Position numbers and translations under genes: made by a program
The notes under the pieces: model-generated
Seen by the model: the letters and a program-made list of their open reading frames with translations, nothing else
What the model was told of the DNA's origin: nothing
The model's database searches: none
Assembly: GCA_020796225.1 (NCBI GenBank)
Contig: CM036759.1
Span: 66,750,590-66,814,589 of the forward strand
Origin: Arion vulgaris
Lineage: Eukaryota; Mollusca; Gastropoda; Stylommatophora; Arionidae
DNA length: 64,000 nt
Reading direction: 5' to 3'
Shown: in pieces, positions 54,101 through 58,515 of the stretch
Layout: each line of letters opens with the position of its first letter
Position numbering within the stretch: the stretch's first letter is position 1

Positions 54101-55686
54101 GAAGAAAACTACAAAGAAATGTGAAAGAAAAACAAGAAGATTGAAGAAAACTACAAAGAAATGTGAAAGAAAAACAAGAAGATAGAAGAAAACTACAAAG
54201 AAATGTGAAGAAAAAACAAGAAGATAGAAGAAAACTACAAAGAAATGTGAAAGAAAAACAAGAAGGGCAAAAAACAAGAAGATAGAAGAAAACTACAAAG
54301 AAATGTGAAAGAAAAACAAGAAGGGCAAAAAACATGAAGATTGAAGAAAACTACAAAGAAATGTGAAAGAAAAACAAGAAGATAGAAATGTTAAAGAAGA
54401 CAAAAAGGGAAAAGAACAAGAAGATAGAAATGTTAAAGAAAAACAAGAAGAATATTTACAATAAAATTAAAAAAAAGAATTAACAAACATTCATCAGAAG
54501 ACATGCAATTCCTGTAAGAGCTGCACAGTTCTACTAACAAACATTGCTGCCTCTATTACTAAATGATAACAAGATGTTTGTTTGTCTGCTGTTCAAGAGT
54601 CTAGGATTTACAAACATTGCTGCCTCTATTACTAAACGATGGCAAGATATTTGTCTGCTGTTCAAGAGTCTAGGATTTACAAACATTGCTGCCTCTATTA
54701 CTAAACGATAACAAGATATTTGTCTGCTGTTCAAGAGTCTAAAGAAGGATTGACTCCATCCTGGAGCTGTTCAAGAGTCTAAAGAAGGATTAACTCCATC
54801 CCGGAGTTGTTCAAGAGTCTAAAGAAGGATTGACTCCATCCTGGAGCTGTTCAAGCGTCTAAAGAAGGATTGACTCCATCCCGGACTGCACAAATGACAC
54901 ACCATCTGCCGAGAGTGTTGTGCAAATCACAAACTCTGTAGCTCCACCAACAACATCTTATTTGAACGCCCCATAACGATGACTTGTTAAACCACTCTTT
55001 GTGATTTGTATGTGATCTGAGCCTAAGGGCAACTGTATGTCGTGCCAGTTATGCATCTACAAGTAGGCCAGCACATCCAATTTCTGCTACACTTTTTATT
55101 TACTAGGTAGCTTCCTAGTACCCTACATCAGTTGCCTCTTACAACATGCCTTGTAGGCTGCAGTGTTATTTTTTTTGCTCCTCTTTGCAGGCCCCAACAA
55201 ACACATGGGTGACTCAAGGGTCTAACGGTAAATGGATTACTTCACTGCACCGGGCTTCCCCATACGGCTCTTTCCCTATCTGCACAAATGACACACTATC
55301 TACCGAGAGTGTTGCACAAAGCACAAACCAACTCTGTAGCTCCAGCAATAGTCCTAGGGATCTCATGAAAAATTGCATATGTGACTTGGGCCGGATTTGA
55401 ACCCACAACATTCAGAACAACAAACGTCTTAACCACTTCTGCCACTGCAGAGATTTCCCAAAAGCTGAACTGATGGCCAGCAATCATGGACAACCCTGAC
55501 AATGTTTCAATCTATGACTGGAGTACAAATAATACTGACACTTACAGACTCTTTGACTGCAAGGAAACCATGACACATCCATCTTCGCGTAGTACCATCT
55601 CTGCAAATGTAAGCAAATCCTTTCTCATGGTTACGGTCGGGAGCACAGAAGGACACTTTCTCTATCGTCTGATCCACAATCATACT
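17523..55686 (-). CDS. numb: numb, 3' part of gene (five exons joined)
   Basis: Numb is a membrane-associated endocytic adaptor that is inherited asymmetrically in dividing cells and antagonises Notch by linking cargo to AP-2 and EH-domain proteins. Five minus-strand exons join as 55686-55546, 41309-41120, 35337-35116, 30961-30728 and 18100-17523, giving about 453 residues. Splice phases agree at every join: phase 0 at the first junction, phase 1 at the other three. The order matches the family: second half of the PTB domain, RQGSFR-type phosphorylation sites, a TIPEV/DPF segment, then a polyQ, NPF and DPF tail. The first half of the PTB domain and the start codon were not found between 55687 and 64000 and probably lie outside the window. 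Introns of 14236, 5782, 4154 and 12627 bp are filled mainly by tandem arrays and retroelements. An extra small exon between those listed is possible but not required by phase. Confidence 0.93.
18101..18322. other. numb intron 4, unique part
   Basis: About 220 bp of unique sequence separates the terminal exon's acceptor from the 17-bp array. Confidence 0.6.
18323..19944. repeat. 17-bp minisatellite with TGATCA palindrome, ~95 copies
   Basis: The unit is CATACTATTGATCACTT with variants CACATC and CGTAC. The CGTAC form is confined to the first few copies. A shortened join, ATCACATATTGATC, recurs at about 18931, 19112, 19314 and 19632, marking a larger repeated block. It lies in numb intron 4. 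Confidence 0.97.
19945..20437. other. no gene seen
   Basis: Intronic, unique-looking sequence with a short TGTATCAG duplication near 19980-20000. Confidence 0.55.
20438..20668. repeat. 31-bp minisatellite, 7 copies
   Basis: The unit is built on AATAATATTTCTGGAGATTG plus AACAGAAAATA. The third position of GGAGAT/GAAGAT splits copies into two outer groups and a central group of three. Confidence 0.95.
20798..21065 (+). pseudogene. LINE RT fragment with 43-bp duplication
   Basis: AATACAGAAGGAAAGAGGAG-type sequence occurs twice (20808 and 20851). Then frames read [20 protein letters not shown] (20 residues) and TWRMSKTV, followed by [11 protein letters not shown]. These are the RT blocks before the EMRxxRR region. 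It is cut at 21065 by the start of a family B element. Confidence 0.8.
21066..21650 (+). mobile_element. family B fragment with internal 70-bp array
   Basis: It begins at the family B 5' motif GGGGTCAAAAG and the GTGCCAGG/GACCCTGGAAACAGA region, then holds six 70-bp units (21210-21610). The units contain GACGAACAGAATCCCATAG and GCAGATACAGTTACATTTGA. The single-copy equivalent is at 23030-23085 in another family B copy. Confidence 0.85.
21700..24420. mobile_element. mosaic of family B and SINE fragments in both orientations
   Basis: Pieces recognised are: 21725-21860 resembling the SINE body at 36230-36420; 22030-22330 matching 62000-62270; 22690-22890 (minus) and 24110-24410 (minus) resembling 62390-62590; 22890-23310 (plus) with the GTGACCCTGGTAACA region; 23460-24060 (plus) matching 59530-60350. 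The last includes the CAGTCAAAGGCTGATGGAGA block and the TATATATCACAATAAGAATG tail. No intact gene is present. Confidence 0.7.
24598..30652. repeat. 6 kb satellite of 40/41-bp hairpin units, ~150 copies
   Basis: Each unit starts ATGCTCCACGAGGAGC, in which GCTCC and GGAGC can pair around a 4-nt loop, then AGAGAGAAATAAGT and one of two tails: ATAAGACAAAT (41 bp) or AAGTACAAAT/CAGTACAAAT (40 bp). A second variable site is GAGCAGAG, GAGCGGAG or GAGCTGAG. The 41-bp form dominates about 25.7-27.0 kb; 40-bp forms dominate 27.8-28.4 kb. Truncated units are at 27120-27270. It lies wholly inside numb intron 4. Long hydrophobic minus-strand frames exist only because no unit contains a stop in any minus frame. 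Confidence 0.98.
30728..30961 (-). CDS. numb: numb exon: TIPEV and DPF segment
   Basis: This 234-nt exon is phase 1 at both ends, with acceptor TTACAATCTCAG and donor AGAGTAAGTTT. The encoded stretch reads [20 protein letters not shown] and later [10 protein letters not shown]. It aligns with the vertebrate Numb region AIPEVEGEAESISSLC followed by EDPFSS. The DPF tripeptide is an alpha-adaptin/Eps15-type endocytic motif. After it comes a Ser/His/Thr-rich, low-conservation stretch ending TPTVQ plus one base, which joins the last exon as ACC (Thr). The 6 kb 40/41-bp satellite ends about 75 bp downstream of this donor. Confidence 0.93.
31018..31302. repeat. ~36-bp minisatellite, 8 copies
   Basis: The unit contains AATGCATGTCAGAATAGATC and TCACTGTTGTTGACAT. 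A short variant with TTCACATAACAATG appears at about 31080, 31185 and 31293, giving a three-unit larger period in part of the array. Confidence 0.93.
31330..31665 (-). pseudogene. LINE RT C-terminal end
   Basis: The minus strand reads [20 protein letters not shown] (20 residues), [13 protein letters not shown] and [19 protein letters not shown]. This is the [10 protein letters not shown]/QALxWNPQGKRxRGRP end of a LINE RT. It is unrelated to numb, whose exon lies 370 bp away on the same strand. Confidence 0.85.
31740..32185 (-). pseudogene. LINE post-RNase H domain fragment
   Basis: The minus strand is open for 131 codons with [36 protein letters not shown], and [17 protein letters not shown] followed by [16 protein letters not shown]. 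The CxC...TAEHLLQxC pattern is typical of the C-terminal region of Jockey-like LINE ORF2 proteins. It ends at the left of the 66-bp array. Confidence 0.85.
32268..33323. repeat. 66-bp minisatellite, 16 copies, frame-open
   Basis: The unit has GAGCCTTGCTGGTATTATGG, TTTATGCATTGCAGCTGTGG and CTTCCTCTGTACAGCAGAGG. The first five copies read TGTATTGC and the rest TGCATTGC, with further patches of GTAGAT and GAGGTGG. Because 66 is divisible by three, several frames stay open (up to 433 codons). None resembles a known protein. It lies in numb intron 3. Confidence 0.97.
33384..33592. repeat. 15-bp minisatellite, 14 copies
   Basis: The unit is AACATAAGTAACACA with CATAAG/CACAAG/CAGAAG variants. Minus-strand frames encode Cys/Leu or Val/Leu pentapeptides and are repeat artefacts. 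Confidence 0.96.
33593..33892. repeat. intron with 14-bp repeat, 6 copies at 33771-33854
   Basis: CATGCCCAGTGTGT is repeated with one CATGTCC variant. The rest is unique intronic sequence. Confidence 0.9.
33893..34060 (+). mobile_element. family A element, truncated
   Basis: It starts ACGCTCCATTTCGACCACTT and continues through GTGATCTGAGCCTAAGAGCG to CTAGGGTAGCTTGCCCTAG, where a family B-type sequence begins. The part corresponding to the 68-bp unit is missing. Confidence 0.8.
34061..35091 (-). mobile_element. family B-type element in numb intron 3
   Basis: Read on the minus strand it begins GGGGTCACAGGCGCAG at 35091, has the GTGACCCCGGTGACAGACAA region, and shares GCAATTTGCCATG- and GTCGTTTCAATCGGC-type blocks with other copies. 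Its 5' border is about 24 bp past the donor of the numb exon at 35116, in the same transcriptional orientation. Confidence 0.75.
35116..35337 (-). CDS. numb: numb exon: linker with NPF and RQGSFR motifs
   Basis: This 222-nt exon is phase 1 at both ends: the acceptor is TTTGCTTCAG and the donor is GGAG followed by GTGATT. It encodes an NNPF motif near its start, then [13 protein letters not shown], then [17 protein letters not shown]. The last two blocks match the conserved phosphorylation and 14-3-3-binding segments of vertebrate Numb (RQGSFRGF and a basic site before the LSLR motif). NPF motifs bind EH domains. A family B retroelement begins only about 24 bp inside the intron after the donor, and the family A element that carries the 68-bp array begins about 90 bp upstream of the acceptor. 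Confidence 0.96.
35566..38318. repeat. 68-bp array, ~35 copies, interrupted by a SINE
   Basis: The unit contains GGTGCTACATCAGTCGGATC, TTACAACATGTCTTGTAGGT and AGCAGTGGTACTATTATTTG followed by CTTCC. Variants at CCCTAG/CCATAG/CTATAG, GGTGCT/GGTCCT and ACAACATG/ACGACATG are intermingled. The unit length equals the distance between the two GCTTCCCT copies in unexpanded family A elements. Confidence 0.97.
36159..36524 (-). mobile_element. tRNA-headed SINE, type S2, inserted in the 68-bp array
   Basis: An 11-bp target duplication GCAGTGGTACT lies at 36148-36158 and 36525-36535. On the minus strand the element begins with a tRNA-like head (AGTAGTTGATAGTAGCTCGG and a GGGTTCGAACC B box near 36450). 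It has a body with ACCTCTGAAGTCGGAGAA and AAATCAGTTTCAGAGATG, and ends in an A-rich tail seen as T22 plus TTTCT runs on the plus strand. Confidence 0.95.
38345..39165. repeat. 28-bp minisatellite, ~29 copies
   Basis: The unit is GTGATGTGACTTATTCCTCT plus CTACTCTC. GATG/GGCG/GACG and CTGCTC/CTACTC variants follow a partly regular order. Shortened units (GTGACATATTCC, GTGACGTATTCC) recur at about 38842, 38972 and 39052. Confidence 0.96.
39165..39535 (+). pseudogene. LINE RT C-terminal fragment
   Basis: Frames read [20 protein letters not shown] (20 residues), [20 protein letters not shown] (20 residues) and [19 protein letters not shown]. The EMRxLRRAxGVTRRDxIRN block and KPxxxYIEEQQLKWxGH end define this LINE group. 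Confidence 0.88.
39540..40266 (-). pseudogene. mariner transposase, degenerate
   Basis: From ATG at 40266 the minus strand reads [20 protein letters not shown] (20 residues), then after a stop [40 protein letters not shown] and [21 protein letters not shown] gap follows, then [27 protein letters not shown] in one frame and HDNARP in another, and LAPSDFHLF. These are the helix-turn-helix and DD34D-type catalytic region of mariner transposases. A stop, frameshifts and an internal deletion make it inactive. Terminal repeats were not resolved. Confidence 0.9.
40400..41119. other. numb intron 2, unique AT-rich
   Basis: No repeats or coding similarity were seen; this is among the few repeat-free stretches in the locus. 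Confidence 0.65.
41120..41309 (-). CDS. numb: numb exon: end of PTB domain and TGSFRQ site
   Basis: This 190-nt exon starts after CCTGGTTAG in phase 0 and ends in phase 1 before GTAAGG. It begins [20 protein letters not shown] (20 residues), the C-terminal helix of the PTB domain, and continues with [14 protein letters not shown]. The FxRTGSFRQ block is a conserved basic serine site that atypical PKC phosphorylates in Numb proteins to release them from the membrane (established for the family). The final residues, SAILA plus a split codon, join in frame to [12 protein letters not shown] of the next exon. A SINE lies 130 bp upstream of the exon in the intron; a degenerate mariner lies about 720 bp downstream of it. 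Confidence 0.97.
41438..41600 (-). mobile_element. tRNA-headed SINE, type S1
   Basis: Read on the minus strand: TGTGGCTAAATGGATTGGAG (A-box-like), TTGTTCAATCC (B-box-like), GGTAAGGCCAAGGATA, then AACAGTTTCACTGCGACTGC and ATTGCGGCGGCCATTCA. The body matches the copy at 6086-6255. Confidence 0.85.
41593..41936. repeat. 44-bp minisatellite, 7.5 copies
   Basis: The unit has ACAGATGTGGTATGTAGACA, TTACACTGGAACAAGAGAAT and AGAA, with ACAAG/ACAGG alternation. The first copy keeps TAAGACATT. It starts at the 5' end of the SINE S1 copy. Confidence 0.95.
41940..42385. repeat. 40-bp minisatellite, 11 copies
   Basis: The unit has GTAAGAACACCCAGGGGAAG and CAGCGGAAGCCAATGAATAT. The G run varies between 4 and 5, giving 40- and 41-bp copies, and GCC/GAC distinguishes two types. 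It follows directly on the 44-bp array. Confidence 0.95.
42430..42735 (-). mobile_element. tRNA-like fragment (S5), 84-bp duplication and family B tail
   Basis: The minus strand carries GGTTTGTGGTTCGAATCCTG (B-box-like). A segment with GATTTCTTATGGCACCCATT and ACAAGCGTTTTTAAGAACA is present twice (42459 and 42543). At 42645-42710 the plus strand has GATTCTTATTGTGATGTATA, the reverse of the family B 3' end. Confidence 0.65.
42795..43042. repeat. 22-bp minisatellite, 11 copies
   Basis: The unit is ACATGTGGACACCAATGTCT plus CA or TA. CTCA copies are on the left and CTTA copies on the right. Confidence 0.96.
43185..43558. repeat. 44-bp minisatellite, 8.5 copies
   Basis: The unit has GTGTGGCTCCTGGTAAAAAA, CAATGCCCAACACAAAGCCA and CGTA. 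The A-run length varies (5-9), and a short form with AAAGGCGTCC occurs at 43304 and 43524. Plus-strand open frames ([13 protein letters not shown] units) are repeat artefacts. Confidence 0.95.
43660..43832. repeat. ~85-bp direct duplication
   Basis: TGCATATTAACTAGAAAACC through TCAAGTTGAGTGAAAGCTAA is present twice in direct contact, with one G/A difference. Confidence 0.93.
43870..45905 (-). mobile_element. family A element (reverse) with internal 78-bp expansion
   Basis: The right end (45760-45905), read on the minus strand, is family A: TCCATATCGACCACTTGTTC, TATGTGATCTGAGTGGAAGA and CATATCCGATTTCTGC. It leads into the array through its TTTTTATTTGC segment. The array is the reverse-complement relative of the 68-bp array. 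Confidence 0.9.
43895..45765. repeat. 78-bp array, 24 copies
   Basis: The unit has GGTACCCTAGCAAATAATAG, TAGCACTGCTACCTACAAGG, TATGTTGTAAGAGACGACTG and AGGTAGAGGTCTAAGGAA. GGTACC/GCTACC/GTTACC and AGTAGC/AGTAGT variants are mixed. Shorter copies lacking AAGA occur near 44260, 45345 and 45735. Confidence 0.97.
45930..46520 (+). pseudogene. LINE RNase H end and C-terminal region
   Basis: Broken frames read [31 protein letters not shown] (19 residues), ARKERHTN and [18 protein letters not shown]. This is the same lineage as 3880-5785. It starts at the outer end of the expanded family A element. Confidence 0.85.
46521..46744. other. no gene seen; short duplication
   Basis: TTGCATCTCACTGTTG occurs twice at about 46626 and 46642. 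The remainder is unassigned and leads into a family B tail. Confidence 0.5.
46745..47415 (-). mobile_element. family B, 3' half
   Basis: Its (GAA)n tail appears as TTCTTCTTCTTCTT at 46750. It then matches the copy that follows through GCCAGCTTTTGATTTACTA, CGTATAAAACACCGTG and CAATTTGCAATTAACCTCG. It stops at GGCTGGCAGTTCC, exactly where the tail of the next copy begins. Confidence 0.85.
47416..48705 (-). mobile_element. family B, near full-length, abutting 18S rDNA
   Basis: Read on the minus strand it starts at about AAAGGCTCATGAGGTCATGG, contains GTGACCCTGGAAACAGACTC, and ends in AAGAAGAAGAAGG. Length is about 1.29 kb, like the copy at 56684-57985. It carries no long ORF. The 5' end joins the 18S fragment at about 48706-48711. 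Confidence 0.85.
48711..48827 (-). rRNA. 18S rRNA, first ~117 nt only
   Basis: The minus strand reads TATCTGGTTGATCCTGCCAG, TAGTCATATGCTTGTCTCAA, AGATTAAGCCATGCATGTCT, then CGGTGAAACCGCGAATGGCT and CATTAAATCAGTCAAGGTTC. This is the universally conserved 5' end of eukaryotic small-subunit rRNA, ungapped as far as I can judge. It breaks off near GGTTC and is replaced by family B sequence, so it cannot give a functional rRNA. Confidence 0.96.
48828..49440 (-). other. probable rDNA 5' external transcribed spacer
   Basis: About 600 bp directly upstream of the 18S start is GC-richer than its surroundings and shows none of the window's dispersed repeats. It has a (CA)n-like ACACACACACACCACA run at 49110. 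By position it should be the 5' ETS, possibly reaching the promoter. No promoter element was recognised. Its end near 49440 is set by the return to AT-rich sequence. Confidence 0.65.
49495..50136. repeat. 53-bp minisatellite, 12 copies
   Basis: The unit has CCGTCCTCTAACTGAACATC, TGCCACCTGCAAGTTTGCCA and TACATCAACCATT. AAGCTTG/AAGTTTG and CCATT/CCTTT variants are mixed. Copies are otherwise near identical. Confidence 0.97.
50290..50528 (+). mobile_element. family A element, full copy
   Basis: It runs from CTCCACTTCAACCAC through GTCATCTGAGCATAAGAGCG to CTTGTGGGTCCCGTCACCA. Both GCTTCC(C)TAG and GATTCCCTT (direct-repeat sites) are present at the 68-bp spacing, each with one change. Confidence 0.88.
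50529..51254. other. numb intron 1, unique AT-rich
   Basis: No array or coding similarity was seen; contains AAACAAACAAACAAA near 50610 and a T9 run near 51017. Confidence 0.6.
51258..51505 (+). mobile_element. family A element, full copy
   Basis: It begins ACGCTCCATATTGACCCCTT and ends CTTGCAGGTCCCGGCAACAT. It keeps intact GCTTCCCTAGG and TTTGCTTCCCTTG sites, the pair proposed as seeds of the 68-bp array. Confidence 0.9.
51505..51955. repeat. ~90-bp minisatellite, 5 copies
   Basis: The unit has ATATCTGAACAGGTCTGTCT, GGTGCCTCTTCACTTCTAAA and AGTTCACAGAACAACACCTG. The first two copies carry GAGCAGTGGTC where the rest have GAACAGGTC. Confidence 0.95.
51980..52450. repeat. 67-bp minisatellite with hairpin, 7 copies
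   Basis: Each unit has TTTGCCTATGACTCAGTTGT and an inverted repeat TTGAACAAAT-(GTATAT)-ATTTGTTCAA. The CAGTCG/CAGTTG site alternates. The last copy grades into a TA run. Confidence 0.95.
52630..53490. repeat. 54-bp minisatellite, ~15.5 identical copies
   Basis: The unit has GAAATGATAACAATTAGTTT and AAAAACAGAGGGAGAGGATG then GCCATGCAAGCAGA. I saw no substitution among the internal copies. Only the first partial copy and the end differ. The plus strand is open for 278 codons as 15 units of [18 protein letters not shown]. It lies in numb intron 1, with no promoter or similarity to suggest a gene. Confidence 0.97.
53491..53829. other. no gene seen
   Basis: Unique intronic sequence between two arrays. 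Confidence 0.55.
53830..54475. repeat. purine-rich array of ~42- and ~58-bp units
   Basis: Units read AAAACAAGAAGATTGAAGAA, AACTACAAAGAAATGTGAAA and GA, with an optional GGGCAAAAAACAAGAAG module. The plus strand is strongly A/G-biased over more than 600 bp, and the minus-strand frames are Phe/Leu-rich artefacts. Confidence 0.93.
54530..54895. repeat. two nested short arrays: ~69 bp x3 and 40 bp x4
   Basis: ACATTGCTGCCTCTATTACT with TTTGTCTGCTGTTCAAGAGT repeats three times to 54738. A 40-bp unit, GTTCAAGAGTCTAAAGAAGG plus ATTGACTCCATCCTGGAGCT, then repeats four times. The second array shares TGTTCAAGAGTCTA with the end of the first, so it probably grew from it. Confidence 0.93.
54890..54955 (-). 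mobile_element. SINE S3 fragment
   Basis: TGCACAAATGACACACCATC and AAACTCTGTAGCTCCACCAA match the body of the S3 copy at 55205-55470. Confidence 0.75.
54965..55202 (+). mobile_element. family A element, full copy
   Basis: It runs from GAACGCCCCATAACGATGAC through GATCTGAGCCTAAGGGC to CTTTGCAGGCCCCAACAAAC. The direct-repeat pair has decayed. Confidence 0.87.
55205..55470 (-). mobile_element. tRNA-headed SINE, type S3
   Basis: Read on the minus strand: GTGGCAGAAGTGGTTAAGAC (A-box-like), GTGGGTTCAAATCCGG (B-box), then GGAGCTACAGAGTTGGTTTG and GGTAGATAGTGTGTCATTTG. It ends near TGAGTCACCCATGTG. It lies 75 bp downstream of the numb exon at 55546. Confidence 0.85.
55546..55686 (-). CDS. numb: numb exon: middle of PTB domain
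   Basis: This 141-nt exon encodes 47 codons and begins after a CTTTGCTTGCAG acceptor; it ends at TCT followed by the donor GTAAGT, phase 0 on both sides. It contains [32 protein letters not shown] and ends LAVKES, which is the most conserved part of the Numb phosphotyrosine-binding domain. These blocks are nearly invariant across animal Numb proteins (established knowledge of the family). The domain binds NPxY-like peptides and phosphoinositides. The exon before it, carrying the first strands and helix of the PTB domain, was not seen in the 8.3 kb to the right edge, which is occupied by transposons. Confidence 0.97.
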
Positions 55687-56044
55687 CTGCAAGCAAAGGT
55701 TAGAAACTAATACAATGAGCTTGTGCAAATACATTTTTTCTGTTTTATAATACTCATCCTAGTAAGGAATACGGATTAGACATTAACATACAGAAAACAA
55801 ATACTATGGTAATCAACAAGGAAATGGAGAAACCTAAAATGAATATAAAAATACACGGAGAATTACAACATCAAGTAAAAAGCTTCTTATATCTTGGTCA
55901 GATGATAACAGATGATGGCAGATGTATAACAGAAATTAAAAGAGAATAGGAATGGCCAAGGATAATTTCAACAGTATGAGAACGTTACTGACATCCAAAC
56001 CAATTACAAACAGGCTAAATATGAGAATGATCAAATGCTATATA

Positions 56045-56363
56045 ATAATAATAATTCCTCTCGTATACGTTACATAGGGCCTGCAAGTAATTTCTCCATA
56101 CCGTTCTATCCTGGGCAACTTGCTCAATCTCCTCCATGGAACTGAGACCAATATTTCCTGCCTCTCTCAGCAAAGTTCGTTTCTGGGTCTCCTTAGGTCG
56201 TTCTCTCTTTCTTGAACCCTTTGTATTCCACTTCAATGCCTGCTTTGATATTCGTTGATCATTTCTCCTCAAGGTGTGCCCAACATATCTCCATCTTTTC
56301 TTTCTTATAACAGTTGTCACTAGTGGTTGACCAGACATGTCTCTGATTTCATCACTTCTCCTG
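56045..56363 (-). mobile_element. 5'-truncated LINE insertion, nested
   Basis: The duplication AATGCTATATA lies at 56034-56044 and 56364-56374. The minus strand encodes [32 protein letters not shown] (20 residues) and IEQVAQDRTVWRNYLQALC (19 residues), then an ATTATTATTAT tail at the low-coordinate end. The structure is that of a short, target-primed LINE insertion. Confidence 0.93.
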
Positions 56364-56683
56364 AATGCTATATATATCCTATATTAATGTATGGTTCGGA
56401 AACATGGACAATGAAGTTAGAAGACAGAATTGATGCATTTGAGATGTGGATATATAGAAGAATAGGCAGAATTTCATGGACAGAGAAACAAATAAACAAG
56501 TTTTAGAAAAACTAGGCATGAAGAAAAATTATTAAGAGAAATAAAATTCAGACAAGTAAAGTATTTTGGGCACATAAAAAGACATGAAACCATGATAAAA
56601 TTTTTACTAGAGGGGAAAGTTGAAGGGCGAAGAGCAAGAGGAAGACCGAGAGATAAGTGGGATGGAAATTTAAAGAAATGGAC

Positions 56684-57985
56684 GGGGTCAAAGGCTCATG
56701 AGGTCATGGTGGTAACATGAGCCAGGGTTAGCGAGAGGGCGCGCTAACCAAGACCCTGCCCCTAACCTCCACGCGGTGACCCTTGAAACAGACTCTGGTT
56801 CTGGTCTGGCTAAGAGGGGCAGGGATCGGGTAGAGGAAACTACTGGTAGTGGTAGCAGTGCAATTACGGAAATACGATAAAGATACATACAAATAAAATG
56901 CACAATTCTCCTGACCGATGTCCAACAAGATATTGCCCAAGTCCCTGAACGCAAAGAAACAGCAACGAAACGACTCAGACATGGATGAGAGGTGCATCCA
57001 GTGACCAACGTATGCCCACGTAGGGCGAAGCTCGAAGCCCTGAGGAGGGGCAAACATTGCCAGCCCGTCGGCAAGAATAAATAAGACAGGACCGTAAGCA
57101 ATGAAAGTCTACCCTCGTGTTGGTGCGAGAGAAGATTGCAGCTGACCCGCATTGGTAGCCTGGTGCAGATACATGTACTGGGCAAGGTTTGCCGAGCGCA
57201 AAAGAACAAGTTGCGTTTAGTGCATAACGAAACTACCCGCCCTGGGAAAACCGTGCAAGGTACTGTGCGATTAAAATTAACATCCCCGGAAGAACTGAGG
57301 TTGGTGATGCCTAACGGAACTGCCAGCCTTGGGGCAACTGGGCAAGGTTCGATTGCAGTCGAACTAACATCCCCAGAATAACTGGGGCGGGTGATGCGCG
57401 GCGCAAAATCCTCAGTTACGCTTATAGTGCCCACTGAAACGACCCTCTACATTGCTTGTACTAGGCCCCATGCCAGTGCTTTCGAGGTAAATTGCAAATT
57501 GCCACGCACCGATCGCGCTCTAGAAAAGGCTGAGAATGTTCCTTCCCCGGATCAAACTCAAAATGTACGGTAAAGCAAGGCCGACAATGTACGGATCAAA
57601 CAGGAAGTCCGGGTCCTGAACATTGGCGAAGGCCGATACTTTACACGGTGTTTTATACGAGTAAGCGCCGTCCGAGGACAAGCTGACAAGCCGAGAAATA
57701 TTTCTCAGTCAGAACGGGTAAAGCAGCGTAACTCACTGTCTTGGCGTAGATCACAAAGCCCAAATATCGGCAAAGTTGATCGAAAAGGCGTAGATCCGAA
57801 AGGATCGTACCTAGAAAGCTCACCCTAGTAAATCAAAGCTGGCTGAAAACGGACGGGCGGGCCTAGTCACCATGGGCGCACAATCGTCCGCGTGAGATCA
57901 CTCCGTTCTTGCCAGTGGACCAATTATACATCACAATAAGAATGATCAAATTGGCCGTGAAGAATGTTAGCAGAAGAAGAAGAAG
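56684..57985 (+). mobile_element. family B, full-length, with 11-bp target duplication
   Basis: The duplication AAGAAATGGAC lies at 56673-56683 and 57986-57996. The element starts GGGGTCAAAGGCTCATGAGG, has GTGACCCTTGAAACAGACTC, and ends TATACATCACAATAAGAATG followed by AGAAGAAGAAGAAG. Length is about 1302 bp with no long ORF. Non-autonomous movement by LINE machinery is inferred from the tail and duplication. Confidence 0.93.
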
Positions 57986-58114
57986 AAGAAATGGACAGGA
58001 TACAGTCTGGCAGTGTGCAACACCAGGGCGAAGGACAGAGGATGCTGGAGATTCATTGCAGCCAACTTTCAATGCAGAGACGGCACCTGAGGATGAAGAT
58101 AATACTCATCATCA

Positions 58115-58500
58115 CGGATCCGATGTTTGCTATCATCTCAGATGTTGATAGTCTTCCGTCAGTGCCATGAAGAAGTCAGACTATCCAAAATATTCTCTCT
58201 CTGTTTTCCTCTGTCCTCTATTTTACCGGTTGCTACAATATGTTCCAAACGTCCCTTTCTCATCACATGTCCAAAAAATGATGACTACTTCTTTCTTATA
58301 TTGATAATAAGCTTTCTCCGTGTATTGACCTCATTCAACACCTCCACATTCATTATTTTAGCATGAGAGGTTTTTCCATTTGTTTGTTTATTGTCCATGG
58401 CTCGTATCCGTATGTCAGTATTGGTTCTATGTTGCACTGAACAACTGCTTGTGATCAACTGACAATGACTTGTTGCATATATTGCTTCTCATTTTCTATA
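58115..58500 (-). pseudogene. LINE RT C-terminal fragment
   Basis: The minus strand matches the LINE at 6640-7115: TAAAATAATGAATGTGGAGG, TCATCATTTTTTGGACATGT and GAGAGAATATTTTGGATAG. It ends next to the Tc1/mariner-like terminal repeat. Confidence 0.82.
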
Positions 58501-58515
58501 ATACTGTAATATCTA

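Larger units (their letters stand above)
55755..58095 (+). pseudogene. LINE RT, one copy split by two nested insertions
   Basis: Three pieces rejoin: 55755-56044 (GLDINIQKTNTMVINKEM, VKSFLYLGQMITDDGRCITE, RMIKCYI), 56364-56683 (PILMYGSETWTMKL, DAFEMWIYRRIGRISWTEK, VKYFGHIKRHE, GRRARGRPRDKW) and 57986-58095 (WTGYSLAVCNTRAKDRGCWR, then FIAANFQCRDGT). They form a continuous RT thumb and C-terminal region. The last part closes with the ARDRxxWRxxxANxxCRDGT end. Frameshifts are present. The interruptions have 11-bp duplications. Confidence 0.92.

Noticed and set aside
53430..54335. Phe/Leu/Ser-rich minus-strand frames as membrane proteins
   Set aside because: They are the complement of a purine-rich tandem array; overlapping frames show the same pattern.
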